Of a DNA stretch of 64,000 bases, positions 36,050 to 46,440 are shown piece after piece. A program made the translations under genes and the position numbers. Source of the stretch: Sinonovacula constricta (lineage: Eukaryota > Mollusca > Bivalvia > Cardiida > Solecurtidae). Numbering within the stretch: position 1 is the stretch's first letter; every line of letters begins with the position of its first letter. The stretch spans positions 26,068,940-26,132,939 of the forward strand of contig CM017571.1 of assembly GCA_007844125.1 (NCBI GenBank), given 5' to 3'. The notes beneath the pieces are model-generated. The model saw only the letters and a program-made list of their open reading frames with translations, did not search any database and was not told where the DNA came from.

Positions 36050-38022
36050 AGCTCACCTGAGCACAACGTGCTCAAGGGGAGCTTTTGTGATACCGCTTCG
36101 TCCGTCGTCCGGCGTCCGTCGTCCGTCGTCAACATTTACCTTGTGAACACACTACAGGCCACAATTTTTATCCAATCTTCATCAAACTTGGTCAGAATGT
36201 TTGTCTGCATGAAATCTTGGATGAGTTCATTATTGGGTCACCTGGGGTCAAAAAGTAGGTCACTAGGTCAAATCTTAGAAAAAGCTTGTGAACACACTAG
36301 AGGCCACATTTATAGCCCAATCTTCACCAAACTTGGTCAGAATGTTTGTCTGCATGAAATCTTGGACGAGTTCGTAACTGGGTCACGTGGGGTCAAAAAG
36401 TAGGTCACTAGGTCAAATCTTAGAAAAAGCTTGTGAACACACTAGAGGCCACATTTATTGCCCAATCTTCACCAAACTTGGTCAGAATGTTTGTCTGCAT
36501 GAAATCTTGGATGAGTTCGTAACTGGGTCACGTGGGGTCAAAAAGTAGGTCACTAGGTCAAATCTTAGACAAAGCTTGTGAACACACTAGAGGCCACATT
36601 TATAGCCCAATCTTCACCAAACTTGGTCAGGATGTTTGTTTGCATAAAATCTCGGATGAGTTCGTAACTGGGTCACGTGGGGTCAAAAAGTAGGTCACAA
36701 GGTCAAATCTTAGAAAAAGCTTGTAAACACACAAGAGGCCCTATGTATAGGCCAATCTTCATCAAACTTTGTCAGAATGTTTTTCAACATGAAATCTTGG
36801 ATGAGTTCGTAACTGGGTCACGTGGGGTCAAAAAGTAGGTCACAAGGTCAAATCTTAGAAAAAGCTTGTAAACACACTAGAGGCCCTGTTTATAGGCCAA
36901 TCTTCATCAAACTTTGTCAGAATGTTTTTCAACATGAAATCTTGGATGAGTTCGTTATAGGGTCTCGTGGGGTCATAAAGTAGGTCACTAGGTCAAATCT
37001 TAGAAAAATCTTGTGAACACACTAGAGGCCACATTTATAGCCCAATCTTCACCAAACTTGGTCAGAATGTTTGTCTGCATGAAATCTTGGATGAGTTCGT
37101 AACTGGGTCACGTGGGGTCAAAAGGTAGGTCACTAGGTCAAATCTTAGAAAAAGCTTGTGAACACACTAGAGGCCACATTTATAGCCCAATCTTCACCAA
37201 ACTTGGTCAGAATGTTTGTCTGCATGAAATCTTGGATGAGTTCGTAACTGGGTCACGTGGGGTCAAAAAGTAGGTCACTAGGTCAAATCTTAGGAAAAGC
37301 TTGTGAACACACTAGAGGCCACATTTATAGCCCAATCTTCACAAAACTTGGTCAGAATGTTTGTCTGCATGAAATCTTGGATGTGTTTGTAACTGGGTCA
37401 CGTGGGATCAAAAAGTAGGTCACTAGGTCAAATCTTAGACAAAGCTTGTGAACACACTAGAGGCCACATTTATAGCCCAATCTTCACCAAACTTGGTCAG
37501 GATGTTTGTTTGCATGAAATCTCGGATGAGTTCGTAACTAGGTCACGTGGGGTCAAAAAGTAGGTCACAAGGTCAAATCTTAGAAAAAGCTTGTAAACAC
37601 ACAAGAGGCCTTATTTATAGGCCAATCTTCATCAAACTTTGTCAGAATGTTTTTCAACATGAAATCTTGGATGAGTTCGTTATTGGGTCTCGTGGGGTCA
37701 TAAAGTAGGTCACTAGGTTAAATTTTAGAAAAAGCTTGTAAAAACACTTAAGAGGCTACGTTGATGGCCCAGTCTTCACCAAACTTGACCATCATGTTTG
37801 CCAGTATGAAATCTTACATATGTTTTGAAGTGAGTCATGTGGATTCAGTAGGTTACTTGGTAAAATTCTAGAAAATGTTATCAACCCAGTGGCCACACTA
37901 ATGGTCCAATCTTCACCAAAGATTTCTAAAGTAAATAACTCTTATTACTTGATGCCAGATTTGAGCCTACGTAAAGCCTGTGTCATCAGGTGAGCGATTA
38001 AGGGCCATCATGGCCCTCTTGT
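36050..38022 (+). mobile_element. Helentron-like non-autonomous element, copy 4 (expanded)
   Basis: Same ends as copy 3: AGCTCACCTGAGCACAACG at the left, and TCAGGTGAGCGATTAAGGGC, CATCATGGCCCTCTTGTT at the right. It contains about 12 internal 144-bp units (AAGCTTGTGAACACACTAGA, CACCAAACTTGGTCAGAATG, CTGGGTCACGTGGGGTC). The last unit, from about 37733, is the divergent 3' unit shared with copies 1 and 3. The unit translates openly in stretches, but this is a repeat artefact. Confidence 0.82.
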
Positions 38023-38291
38023 TTAACTGTAGTTATTCACTGCAAGACAAAACAGCATATTTAGAACATTAAGTGATCACTGTAGTTGTTTTTATGATTT
38101 CTTTCAGTTCGGGAAAGTGTGTGTTATACTGGCTGATTGGCCAAGTGTTTGATTGATTGATTGATTGATTGATTAGTTTACTTGTTATGTATCATGGTAA
38201 TGAACAAATTTACTCATGGAATTATCTTAAAGGACATGTTAACATGTTGCTATGCAATGAAATTATAAAGCCTCTTATAATTATTTCATTA

Positions 38292-38725
38292 ACCAGGTTT
38301 TCAACAAAAATCCTGGTTGTTCGATTGGGGTATGGTGGGCGGGCGGCTTCAGTTTGGATTAACCAATCTTGCTGAAACTTTGGATAAAGCAACCTCGCAT
38401 GAAGACCTAGCTTGGGATTGGATTTGGGGCCAGTTGGGTCAAGGTCCCTGTAACAAAAAATAGAATAACAGTTTCTGGTGAATAACTTCAGCTCGAATAA
38501 ACCAATCTTGCTGAAACTTTGGATATAGAAAGCTTTCATGAAGACCTAGATATGGATTGGATTTGGGGAAATTTGGGTCAAGGTCACTGTTACAAAAAAT
38601 AGAAAAACAGTTTCAAATCAATAACTTCAGTTTGGATTAACCAATCTTGCTGAAACTTCGGATATAGCAAGCTTGTGAGAAGACATAGCTTGGGATTTGG
38701 TTTGTTAAATCATTGAAAACCTGGT
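38292..38725. mobile_element. TIR element with internal 140-bp tandem units
   Basis: Bounded by ACCAGGTTTTCAA and its exact 13-bp inverse TTGAAAACCTGGT. Inside are about three copies of a 140-bp unit (AACCAATCTTGCTGAAACTT, then GAAGACCTAG, GGATTGGATTTGGGG, GGGTCAAGGTC). There is no coding capacity. A TGAT microsatellite lies just upstream at 38150-38175. Confidence 0.7.
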
Positions 38726-39824
38726 ATTTTGGCATATCCTTTTTTTTCATCAATATATATTGAAATTATTTTTTATCATACTCTTTTGTATTGACTTAAA
38801 AATCACATTGATGCTCATTTCTTGGTTAAGCCATATACAAAAGTTCAGGTCAGATTGACAATCATTCTTGTTAGAACAGATTTGTCCATTCTTAGCACAG
38901 GCTTTGGAAGCCAATGTCTGGACAAAATCCCTGTCAAAGTCCCTTATATTTATTTTAGCATAGGCTGATAAAATCCCTCCAATTAATTTTTGAGGGAGGA
39001 TAAAGTCCCTTCTGTAAATTTTCCAAATTTTGTAACATTTTTTATTTATTTGCACAGTAAGTCTCATAAATGTAATCATGATGACAGAGTATATTCTTTT
39101 ATTAAATTCCAACTACAGGAGACATATAGTCTTCTTTATTTATGGTAACGATTTTGTCCTCCATGCAATATTTATTGAAGGGTTTTATGTCTGCCTATCC
39201 TGTAATAAACAAAAGGGATTTCGAGACAAACTTTCCATCAATAATTTTACATGAACACCATTCAGCCCATCTTCTTCCTTATGGAAACTCAGTGAAAGCA
39301 CAGGAAAAGAAATGGATTGGCGTACTTTACTATTATGTATACTTAACAGAAATAAGAAATAAGTTCTTATTTTAAATAAATAATTATTTTTATTTGTATT
39401 ATTTTATCTACATTAAGTTGACTATGAATTTTTTTTTTACAAGCCATGGTAAAATATAGCTTACCAAACACTGCACCATTTTATTACAGAATGCTTGCAA
39501 ACAATTGCCATTGTTTTTTTTTTCATTATTAAACAAAACAAAGCAATAATGTTAGATTACAAATATTGTTTATCTCTTCTTTTTCTAGCACCAGCTTGTT
39601 ATTGTAGTTTTAATATTTTACATTTACAAATGAATTGTAATTAATTTGTATTAAATGAAACCTCACTATTTTTTGTCACTGTCTAATTATATGATGCTTG
39701 ATGTAAAGAAACAATGTTTATTCAAGTTTGCAGACTGATTCCATGGGTATTTTCATTTTTTAAGCTAACAAAAGGGTTACCAAATACCTTACAAAAGATA
39801 AACCATTTATTTTTCTTATTACAG

Positions 39825-39987
39825 GGCACAGGAAGTGAAAGAGCACCCATTTTTTAAGTCGATAGATTGGAACCAGGTGTATCTTCAGAAGATTCCCCCA
39901 CCTCTCATCCCTCCCCGAGGAGAGGTGAATGCCGCAGATGCTTTCGATATTGGATCTTTTGACGAAGAAGATACCAAAGGAATCAAG
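39825..39987 (+). CDS. GRK2: GRK2-like kinase, coding exon 6 (AGC kinase C-tail, active-site tether)
   Basis: Its first base completes Gly195, then residues 196-249 follow: [20 protein letters not shown], then the [20 protein letters not shown] stretch and [15 protein letters not shown] closes the kinase core, and the rest is the AGC-kinase C-terminal extension that packs over the active site, one of the most conserved parts of GRK2/3. It ends in phase 0. The acceptor is TTCTTATTACAG and the donor is GTAAGG. The preceding intron, 9845 bp, is the longest complete one and carries four repeat blocks. Confidence 0.96.
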
Positions 39988-40916
39988 GTAAGGATCCAGC
40001 TGTATGTGATCAGTTTGCAGTTTGGATTTGAAAATGCTTGAATCATTGTAATCAATAGATGAAATTTCAATGCTCTGCACATATTTTTGTGGTAATACAA
40101 ATTGAAAGATAGATAGAGCTGGCTTAACTCTGCCCGCAACAGGTCAAGGGTCAACACAGGCAATATAGAGCTATTAAATGCACATGTATCATAGCATGGA
40201 TGTAACATTTGTACAAAATCAATTGCCATTTTGTCAATGGCATGTTGTACTCTTAGGATACACATTATAAAGCAATAGGCAGGCGGCATGTAATATGTTA
40301 ATATCATTAAATGAATGTTTCCTATCATGATAGATGAACTTTTTAATCCAGCATTGTTTTGATTCAATAAATAGCATAAGTAAGAATCTTCACACTTACA
40401 TATCGTCCAAAAATAATGAACAATCTTGAATATATACCTTTAGATCATGCGAAACAGTTTATCCAAAAAATGGTACAACAATTTCATCATTTGTCTGCGT
40501 AGTCTACATGAAGCAATGGAGCAATAAATCAAGCACTCATTTTTCAAAATACAAGTCATAACCTTTTTTTATAGTTTAAAAGTGTATTAGGACTATTTAT
40601 GACAACCACCTGAAAGAATTTTAGGTGAAAAGTAATTTAAGTTTCATTTACATTCAGACTTCATATTTTTGTGTAAAAGAGCTATGATTTTTTTTTTGGT
40701 ATTTGGTCAAGTGGTTAAATTTACTTTTCATATAATTATTACAAAGACAGTTTATTGGCTGTTTTCATTCATCGCAGGCAGACTAAGAACTGTGGAAGAA
40801 CTATCCATTGGTTGTCTCAATAAAACATCATTTTATAATCTGACGTGTCATTGGCTACCTTCAATTTGTAAAAACAATTTCACTTTGTAACAACAAATAT
40901 CATTGGCTGTTTTCAG
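39988..40916 (+). other. GRK2 intron 6 (phase 0)
   Basis: GT-AG intron of 929 bp. It contains the exon 7 pseudo-copy at 40757-40819. The rest, 39988-40750, shows no feature; the open frame antisense to exon 6 that extends into it is a shadow. Confidence 0.88.
40757..40819 (+). pseudogene. Decayed partial copy of GRK2 exon 7 with its acceptor region
   Basis: Aligns without gaps to 40905-40967 (constant offset 148 bp), with 52 of 63 bases identical by hand count. The similarity spans the end of the intron (GGCTGTTTTCA) and the first codons of exon 7. At the orthologous acceptor CAG has become CAT, and in the exon frame Gln has become TAA at 40784-40786. Similarity ends just after ATTGGTTGTCTCA, so only the first third of the exon is present. 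It is a non-functional tandem duplicate. Confidence 0.85.
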
Positions 40917-41079
40917 TTGACAGAGGCAGACCAAGAACTGTATAAGAACTTCCCATTGGTTGTCTCAGAACGATGGCAACAAGAAGTAGCAGAGACTGTC
41001 TTTGATGCTATCAATGCAGAGACAGACAAAATTGAGCAAAAGAAGAAGCAAAAACCAAAAATAGATGATATTGAAGATG
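40917..41079 (+). CDS. GRK2: GRK2-like kinase, coding exon 7 (terminal RH-domain helices)
   Basis: Encodes residues 250-303 plus one base of Gly304. It starts [20 protein letters not shown] and continues [17 protein letters not shown], then a charged linker rich in Lys/Gln ([15 protein letters not shown]). In GRK2 this segment returns from the kinase domain to the RGS-homology domain. The lysine-rich linker into the PH domain diverges from vertebrates, as expected. The acceptor is GGCTGTTTTCAG and the donor is GTAAAA, a weaker donor than the others. A degraded copy of the exon start lies 148 bp upstream, at 40757-40819. Confidence 0.95.
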
Positions 41080-42178
41080 GTAAAATAAATATTATATGTG
41101 TGTCAATACAGTGCATTTGATATTTGATTATCAAATCAAATAAAGAAAAACAGAAAGAATTTAAAGCCATCTTACAAATTCTGTAAATCATACATTCCTG
41201 AGGGCAGTATAAATAAAATATTGTTGATTCATCTAGACAAATGTTTGTATTCTTGATGTAGAAAATAAAAAAGAATTTCATGAGAGTATATTGACATAAA
41301 CATAAAAAAGCAAATATTAATTATTTGTATGGATAGACTTTGTTTCTTTTGTTGTTGACCATGACTTAAACTAGAAAACAAATACTTTTATAATAATGAT
41401 TGTTGCATCTGACCCCTAAGATAATCACTAGACAATTGATCTTGCCAATAAAGGTTATCTGGTTACCAAAAATGTGTTTTGAAAAAAATTTATATCAGTT
41501 TTAACTGTAACTTTTTTTCTCTTATTATAGTGTTTAAGATAAAATAAGCAATGTAAGTGCGTAAATGTCAATAAATTCTTAATGTGAGCATTTATATCAA
41601 AATCTGGTGGTCAGAATCATTATACTTCTAGAAACTGGTGAATGTTATATTTATCCTGAAGATGATGGTAATGATAAAGATTATATAACAGATTATGTCT
41701 ATGGGTCATGTTGTGTTAAGGGACTTTATAGCAATAATGGGGATACAGTTGATGGTTGTATGCAATATTAATGATTCTGTTCTTAAAGATGGTAATTACA
41801 GCAACTGTGTGCGGCTTCTGGTATGACTGGTCCAGGTGTTCAAACGAAGGATACATAAAGACAGACTTGCTTATGCTTCAGCTGTTAGGGTTATTTTCTA
41901 ACTGGTTGGCCAGCTGTCAGGTTTATATTATTGTGTGAACTGTCAGGTGCTTATGGCATGCTAGCACAGTAGAGGCAGCACTTCATTAGCCAAAATGAAC
42001 AACATTGCCTGAAAGCAAATATTTTGCGGTGGGGCATTTTACCACAATATATGACATGTTGATGATGATGACAACAACAATTGATTGAGGTATATTTTGT
42101 TCTCCCGCTCCTGTAAATTGTATCATGGGTACTGGTTGCATTGATAGGGATGGATCTTATTTTATGTTTGTTCTCCAG
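41080..42178 (+). other. GRK2 intron 7 (phase 1)
   Basis: GT-AG intron of 1099 bp. Only a short SINE A tail-like fragment near 41945-42010 (GCATGCTAGCACAG, GGCAGCACTTCATTAG) is recognised; the remainder is AT-rich. Confidence 0.85.
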
Positions 42179-42333
42179 GTCCGACAGATTGTATTGTGGA
42201 GGGTGAGGTGCTGAAGCTGGGAGGCCCATTCCTACAGACGTGGCAGAAGAAGCACCTCAAACTGTACCCCAACAGGCTAGAGTTCTATCACAAGAACAGA
42301 GATGGCCAGGTGGTCCGAGGGAAAGGCGTGGAG
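42179..42333 (+). CDS. GRK2: GRK2-like kinase, coding exon 8 (PH domain, first strands)
   Basis: Two bases complete Gly304, then residues 305-355 follow: PTDCIVEGEVLKLGGPFLQT, then WQKKHLKLYPNRLEFYHKNR, then DGQVVRGKGVE. This is the start of the pleckstrin-homology domain of GRK2/3: DCI.xGxxxKxGxPFLxxWQ followed by the LxPNRLE strand, which helps bind phosphoinositides and G beta-gamma. The loop after NRLEF is rich in basic and polar residues and does not look like the short vertebrate loop. The acceptor is GTTCTCCAG and the donor is GTACAT. Presence of a PH domain excludes the GRK1/7 and GRK4/5/6 classes. Confidence 0.94.
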
Positions 42334-42652
42334 GTACATACATATACACAATTGTGTACATGTGTAATGATTTGTCTAATGCTTTCCAAATTTTAATATA
42401 TGTTGCTATGTTCGTAGGACCTTGTAATTGATTGGTTTATAATGCTGTAACTCTTCATGTGTTCAGCTCACCTTGATCAGTGTTAGGAAAATGATTCCTG
42501 CTGGAAACTGATCAAGATTCACACTATTTGCTACATTGTCACTATTGATTTGTCTTTTTTTTGTATGATGTTGTACACAGATAACTTTGTATTGGTTTTA
42601 AACACAAGTTGCATGATAATTGTTAACCCCATTTTTCCATGATGCTTTGCAG
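42334..42652 (+). other. GRK2 intron 8 (phase 0), with short dispersed repeat
   Basis: GT-AG intron of 319 bp. About 42466-42540 resembles two other places in the window (10672-10760, 63400-63500): TTCCTGCTG, a gap, then CTGATCAAGATTCACAC and TATTTGCTAC. It is a short dispersed repeat of unknown class. Confidence 0.7.
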
Positions 42653-42769
42653 CTGGTCTCTATGCTGGACATCAAGGAGATTTACCCAGAATTCCAAAAG
42701 CTGAACAAGACAGACAACTGTATCATGATCATCCTGAAGAATGATACCAAACTTGCCATTACCTCGCCG
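42653..42769 (+). CDS. GRK2: GRK2-like kinase, coding exon 9 (PH domain, middle strands)
   Basis: A 117-bp, phase 0/0 exon encoding residues 356-394: LVSMLDIKEIYPEFQKLNKT, then DNCIMIILKNDTKLAITSP. It matches the middle of the GRK2 PH domain, where vertebrates have a similar M.xI.xV segment followed by a CLLLKI strand and a residue pair leading to the final helix. The acceptor is GATGCTTTGCAG and the donor is GTACGT. The preceding intron, 319 bp, is the shortest in the window. Because the exon is in phase 0 at both ends it could be skipped without a frameshift, but that would destroy the PH fold; no evidence of skipping is visible. Confidence 0.93.
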
Positions 42770-42839
42770 GTACGTTACCATAGCAACCTACAACTATTGC
42801 ATGTTCTCTGCCAACCACAAGCGGTTTGAGTCATCGACT

Positions 42840-42985
42840 TGTATCTTCTTGGCTCTTCACCTTTGTGGGTTTGAGTTCTGGCAGAGAAGTTCCTTGTAGG
42901 GGTTTCTTCCAGCTGACTTGCTCAAATATGTTGATATTTTGTGTCAGTGTGATGTACATAAAAATACAGTAACTAAAAAGTATTT
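42840..42985 (+). mobile_element. SINE B, diverged copy
   Basis: CTTTGTGGGTTTGAGTTCTG, AGGGGTTTCTTCCAGCTGAC and the TGTCAGTGTGATGTA tail match SINE B; part of the central domain is deleted. Confidence 0.5.
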
Positions 42986-43684
42986 TGGAAATAAAGTGGG
43001 TGATAAGTTATTGGCTTTGAAAACTTGAAAATGATACCCTGCAGAAAATGAGTGTCTAAAGTTGTTGGGGAAAACAAGCACCGAACCTTTTGTCTACGGC
43101 AATGTGCAGAATCAGTTGATGGTTGAGTGGTAAAGTTATGGACTCCTAAAGTTAACTGTGTTTACCTTACAGACAAGAAGACAGGAAACAGGTCTATAGT
43201 TGATAATGATGTACTTAGTGGTATCATCTTATATATCAATAATCTTGTTCTGCTTTTCATCTTATTCAACCCTTGTCCTTGTTTATATATTAAAATTGAA
43301 CAATCATTCATTTGTTTTTTTAATTTGTAGGTACTGGTTCATTCCCATTTACTGCTCAGTATTTTGGCTCATTCAACCCTTACTTCCCTGATTTACATAT
43401 TAATAGTGCTAGATTTCTTTGGGAAACTGCATATTTACATTCACTTAAAACTGCTTTGTATATTGGCTTATTCAACATTTGTGTTCATAATTTATAAATT
43501 GAGAGCAGTAAATTATTGTCAAACCGCCACATAGAACCTTTCCCTCTAACTTGTTCTGTATATTGGCTTGTTTTTTCGATGTGTCCTGGATTTATACCAT
43601 CAAAGTAGTGAAGACTATTAAACCCTGTAGAAAATTATTGATGGGCTCATGAGTCAATTTTTTAATGACATTTGCTGATGTGCA

Positions 43685-45200
43685 GCCATTATGAGTGAAA
43701 GTCATGGGACACTGTTGTCCTATAACTTAACACAAAGGACATTTTAGGCTTCTAGTCTGCCATAATGATCATAACTGAAGGTCAGAGACATTGTTTCCCA
43801 GTTACTGAACAATTGGGACATGTCAGACCACAGGTCTGCCATAATGATCTTAAGTGAAGATCAGAGACATTGTTTTCCAGTTACTGAACAATTGGGACAA
43901 GTCAGACCACAGGTCTGCCATAATGATCATAAGTGAAGATCAGAGACATTGTTTTCCAATTGTTGAACAATTGGGACATGTCAGACCACAGGTCTGCCAT
44001 AATGATCATAAGTGAAGATCAGAGACATTGTTTTCCAGTTACTGAACAATTGGGACATGTCAGACCACAGGTTTGCCATAATGATCATAAGTGAAGGTCA
44101 GAGACATTGTTTTCCAATTATTGAACAATTGGGACATGTCAGGCTACAGGTTTGCCATAATGATCATAAGTGAAGGTCAGAGACATTGTTTTCCAATTAT
44201 TGAACAATTGGGACATGTCAGGCTACAGGTTTGCCATAATGATCATAAGTGAAGATCAGAGACATTGTTTTCCAATTATTGAACAATTGGGACATGTCAG
44301 ACCACAGGTTTGCCATAATGATCATAAGTGAAGGTCAGAGACATTGTTTTCCAATTATTGAACAATTGGGACATGTCAGGCTACAGGTTTGCCATAATGA
44401 TCATAACTGAAGGTCAGAGACATTGTTTTCCAATTATTGAACAATTGGGACATGTCAGACCACAGGTCTGCTATAATGATCATAAGTGAAGATAAGAGAC
44501 ATTGTTTTCCAATTACTGAACAATTGGGACATGTCAGGCCACAGGTCTGCCATAATGATCATAAGTGAAGATCAGAGACATTGTTTTCCAATTATTGAAC
44601 AATTGGGACATGTCAGACCACAGGTCTGCCATAATGATCTTAAGTGAAGATCAGAGACATTGTTTTCCAATTATTGAACAATTGGGACATGTCAGACCAC
44701 AGGTCTGCCATAATGATCATAAATGAAGATCAGAGACATTGTTTTTCAGTTACTGAACAATAAGGACATGTCAGACCACAGGTCTGCCATAATGATCATA
44801 AATGAAGATCAGAGACATTGTTTTCCAATTATTGAACAATTGGGACATGTCAGACCACAGGTCTGCTATAATGATCATAAGTGAAGATCAGAGACATTGT
44901 TTTTCAATTGTTGAACAATTGGGACATGTCAGGCCGCAGGTCTGCCATAATGATCATAAGTGAAGGTCAGAGATATATGTACATTTGTTTTTCCAATAAT
45001 TGAACACACAGAACATGTTAGACTGCAGATCTGCCATAATGATCATAAATGAATGACAAAGACATTGTTGTCAAATAATTGAACACACTGAACATATCAG
45101 ACTGCATGACAGCCATAATGACCATTAGTAAAGGTCAGATATATTGTCCTATAATTGAGCATGTGGAAAATGTTAAGCTACAGTTCTGCCATAATGGTCA
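43685..45200 (+). repeat. 79-bp array
   Basis: About 19 units of CATAATGATCATAAGTGAAG, ATCAGAGACATTGTTTTCCA, ATTATTGAACAATTGGGACA, TGTCAGACCACAGGTCTGC. Each unit holds CCAATT..AATTGG and TGATCA palindromic parts. Core units are nearly identical; the edges at 45000-45200 are degraded. Confidence 0.92.
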
Positions 45201-45599
45201 TCAGGCGAGTTATGTTGATTAGGGCACCGCACTGGTTAAGTTTATTAATGTGTAAAAAATGGTCAGAACAGACAAACTAAACAGAAAGCAACATATAGTC
45301 TTCAGTTTCGTTAGGGTTTACTAAGCAGAACCTAGGAATGAGGAGGTTATTGTTCATAAACTATCTTCATCAGCTTCAGGCATGTGATTTTGATTGGTTT
45401 AGCTAAATAGTTTGGTTGGAAAATGGGAAGGCTGAATAGTGGAAAGCAGTTAATTGTCTTTGGTGTCTTTATGAGTGGGTAAGAAAGCCCTCTGAGTATA
45501 GAGAACAATTGTCTACTGGGTAATTTCAGGTTTTGGTCTATAATATTGATTGGTCTGCTGCACTGGTTAAGTTAAGGAGTTTTAGAAATGAACTAGAAA

Positions 45600-45955
45600 G
45601 ATTTTTATTAGGAAAGGGCAGAAAGGAGTTTGGTTGGAAAGGGGCAAGAAATGAGTTTGGTTTGAAAAGGGCTAGAAAGGAGTTTGGTTTGAAACGGGCA
45701 AGAAAGGAGTTTGGTTTGGTTTGAAACGGGCAAGAAATGAGTTTGGTTTGAAAAGGGCAAGAAAGGAGTTTGGATAGAAAAGGGCAAGAAAGGAGTATGG
45801 TTCTAAATGGGCAAGAAAGGAGTTTGGTTTGAAACGGGCAAGAAAGGACTTTGGTTTGAAATGGCAAGAAAGGACTTTGGTTTGAAACGGCAAGAAAGGA
45901 CTTTGGTTTGAAACGGGCAAGAAAGGAGTTTAGATAGAAAAGGGCAAGAGATAAT
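45600..45955 (+). repeat. 27-bp array
   Basis: About 13 units of GGGCAAGAAAGGAGTTTGGT then TTGAAAA. The period is a multiple of three, so it stays open on both strands; the resulting 109-residue minus-strand frame is not a gene. Confidence 0.9.
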
Positions 45956-46194
45956 AGATAGCATTTTTTTTAATATATCGCAGCAACCAGTTATGATCAT
46001 TATAGCAACATCCAACTATAGCATTTTGTGTTTAGAAGGATTAAGTTAGAAGGACCTACTAGCAATCAGAGGCATTGCACATGTTTTCATCATGAATTTG
46101 GTTAGTAAATGAATGAGAGAACATAGTTTTTTTGTTTGTAGTGTATTAATTCTGTTGTATTTTTTGCCCCACCAATAATTTTTCAGTCGTCAGG

Positions 46195-46440
46195 AGACAG
46201 TTTTCAGTTGAAGCAGATTTGTATAAAATGCTGTGAACACCAGGCTCACCCAGTCATGTTATCCTGACACATGGCTGACATAGTTGTGCAATTGCTCTTA
46301 TATTTGATCAATAGCAAAGTTATACAACTTCCATGAATAATGACTTATATTGCTGTGACCAGGATTTGAACCCAGGGCCATCTGCACCTGGGGCTGACAC
46401 TCTACTACTTTCACTACCAAATTCATTTGTAGCGGTTTGG
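46195..46440 (-). mobile_element. SINE A, minus strand
   Basis: The minus strand reads AAGTAGTAGAGTGTCAGCCC, GGGTTCAAATCC (B box), then ATAAGAGCAATTGCACAAC and GTCAGGATAACATGACTGGG, as in 29395-29712. Confidence 0.65.

Larger units (their letters stand above)
29980..39824 (+). other. GRK2 intron 5 (phase 2)
   Basis: GT-AG intron of 9845 bp, the longest complete one here. It holds the 62-bp array (31775-33425), the 52-bp array (33710-34725), a large Helentron-like element (36050-38022) and a TIR element with three 140-bp internal units (38292-38725). 29980-31770, 34730-36045 and 38730-39824 are AT-rich without recognised features, apart from a possible Helentron 3'-end remnant near 35190-35232 (ATTCATGGTCCTCTTGTTT). 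Confidence 0.85.

Noticed and set aside
36068..36403. 111-codon frame (and similar at 23465 and 23929)
   Set aside because: Pure translation of the 144-bp repeat inside Helentron-like elements; multiple of three period keeps it open.
39885..40367. 160-codon minus-strand open frame over exon 6
   Set aside because: It is antisense to a well-supported GRK2 exon; the frame is open because of the conserved codons on the other strand.
43160..43200. Third exon duplicate (copy of exon 10 start at CCTTACAGACAAGAAGACAGG)
   Set aside because: Only the first few bases resemble GACAAGGTA; no extended similarity.
43685..45200. CRISPR-like regularly spaced repeats
   Set aside because: Units are directly adjacent with no variable spacers, in a eukaryotic intron with no cas genes; it is a minisatellite.
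45538..45867. 109-codon minus-strand frame with repeated SFLARFKPN-like peptide
   Set aside because: The 27-bp array is open on both strands; not a repeat protein gene.
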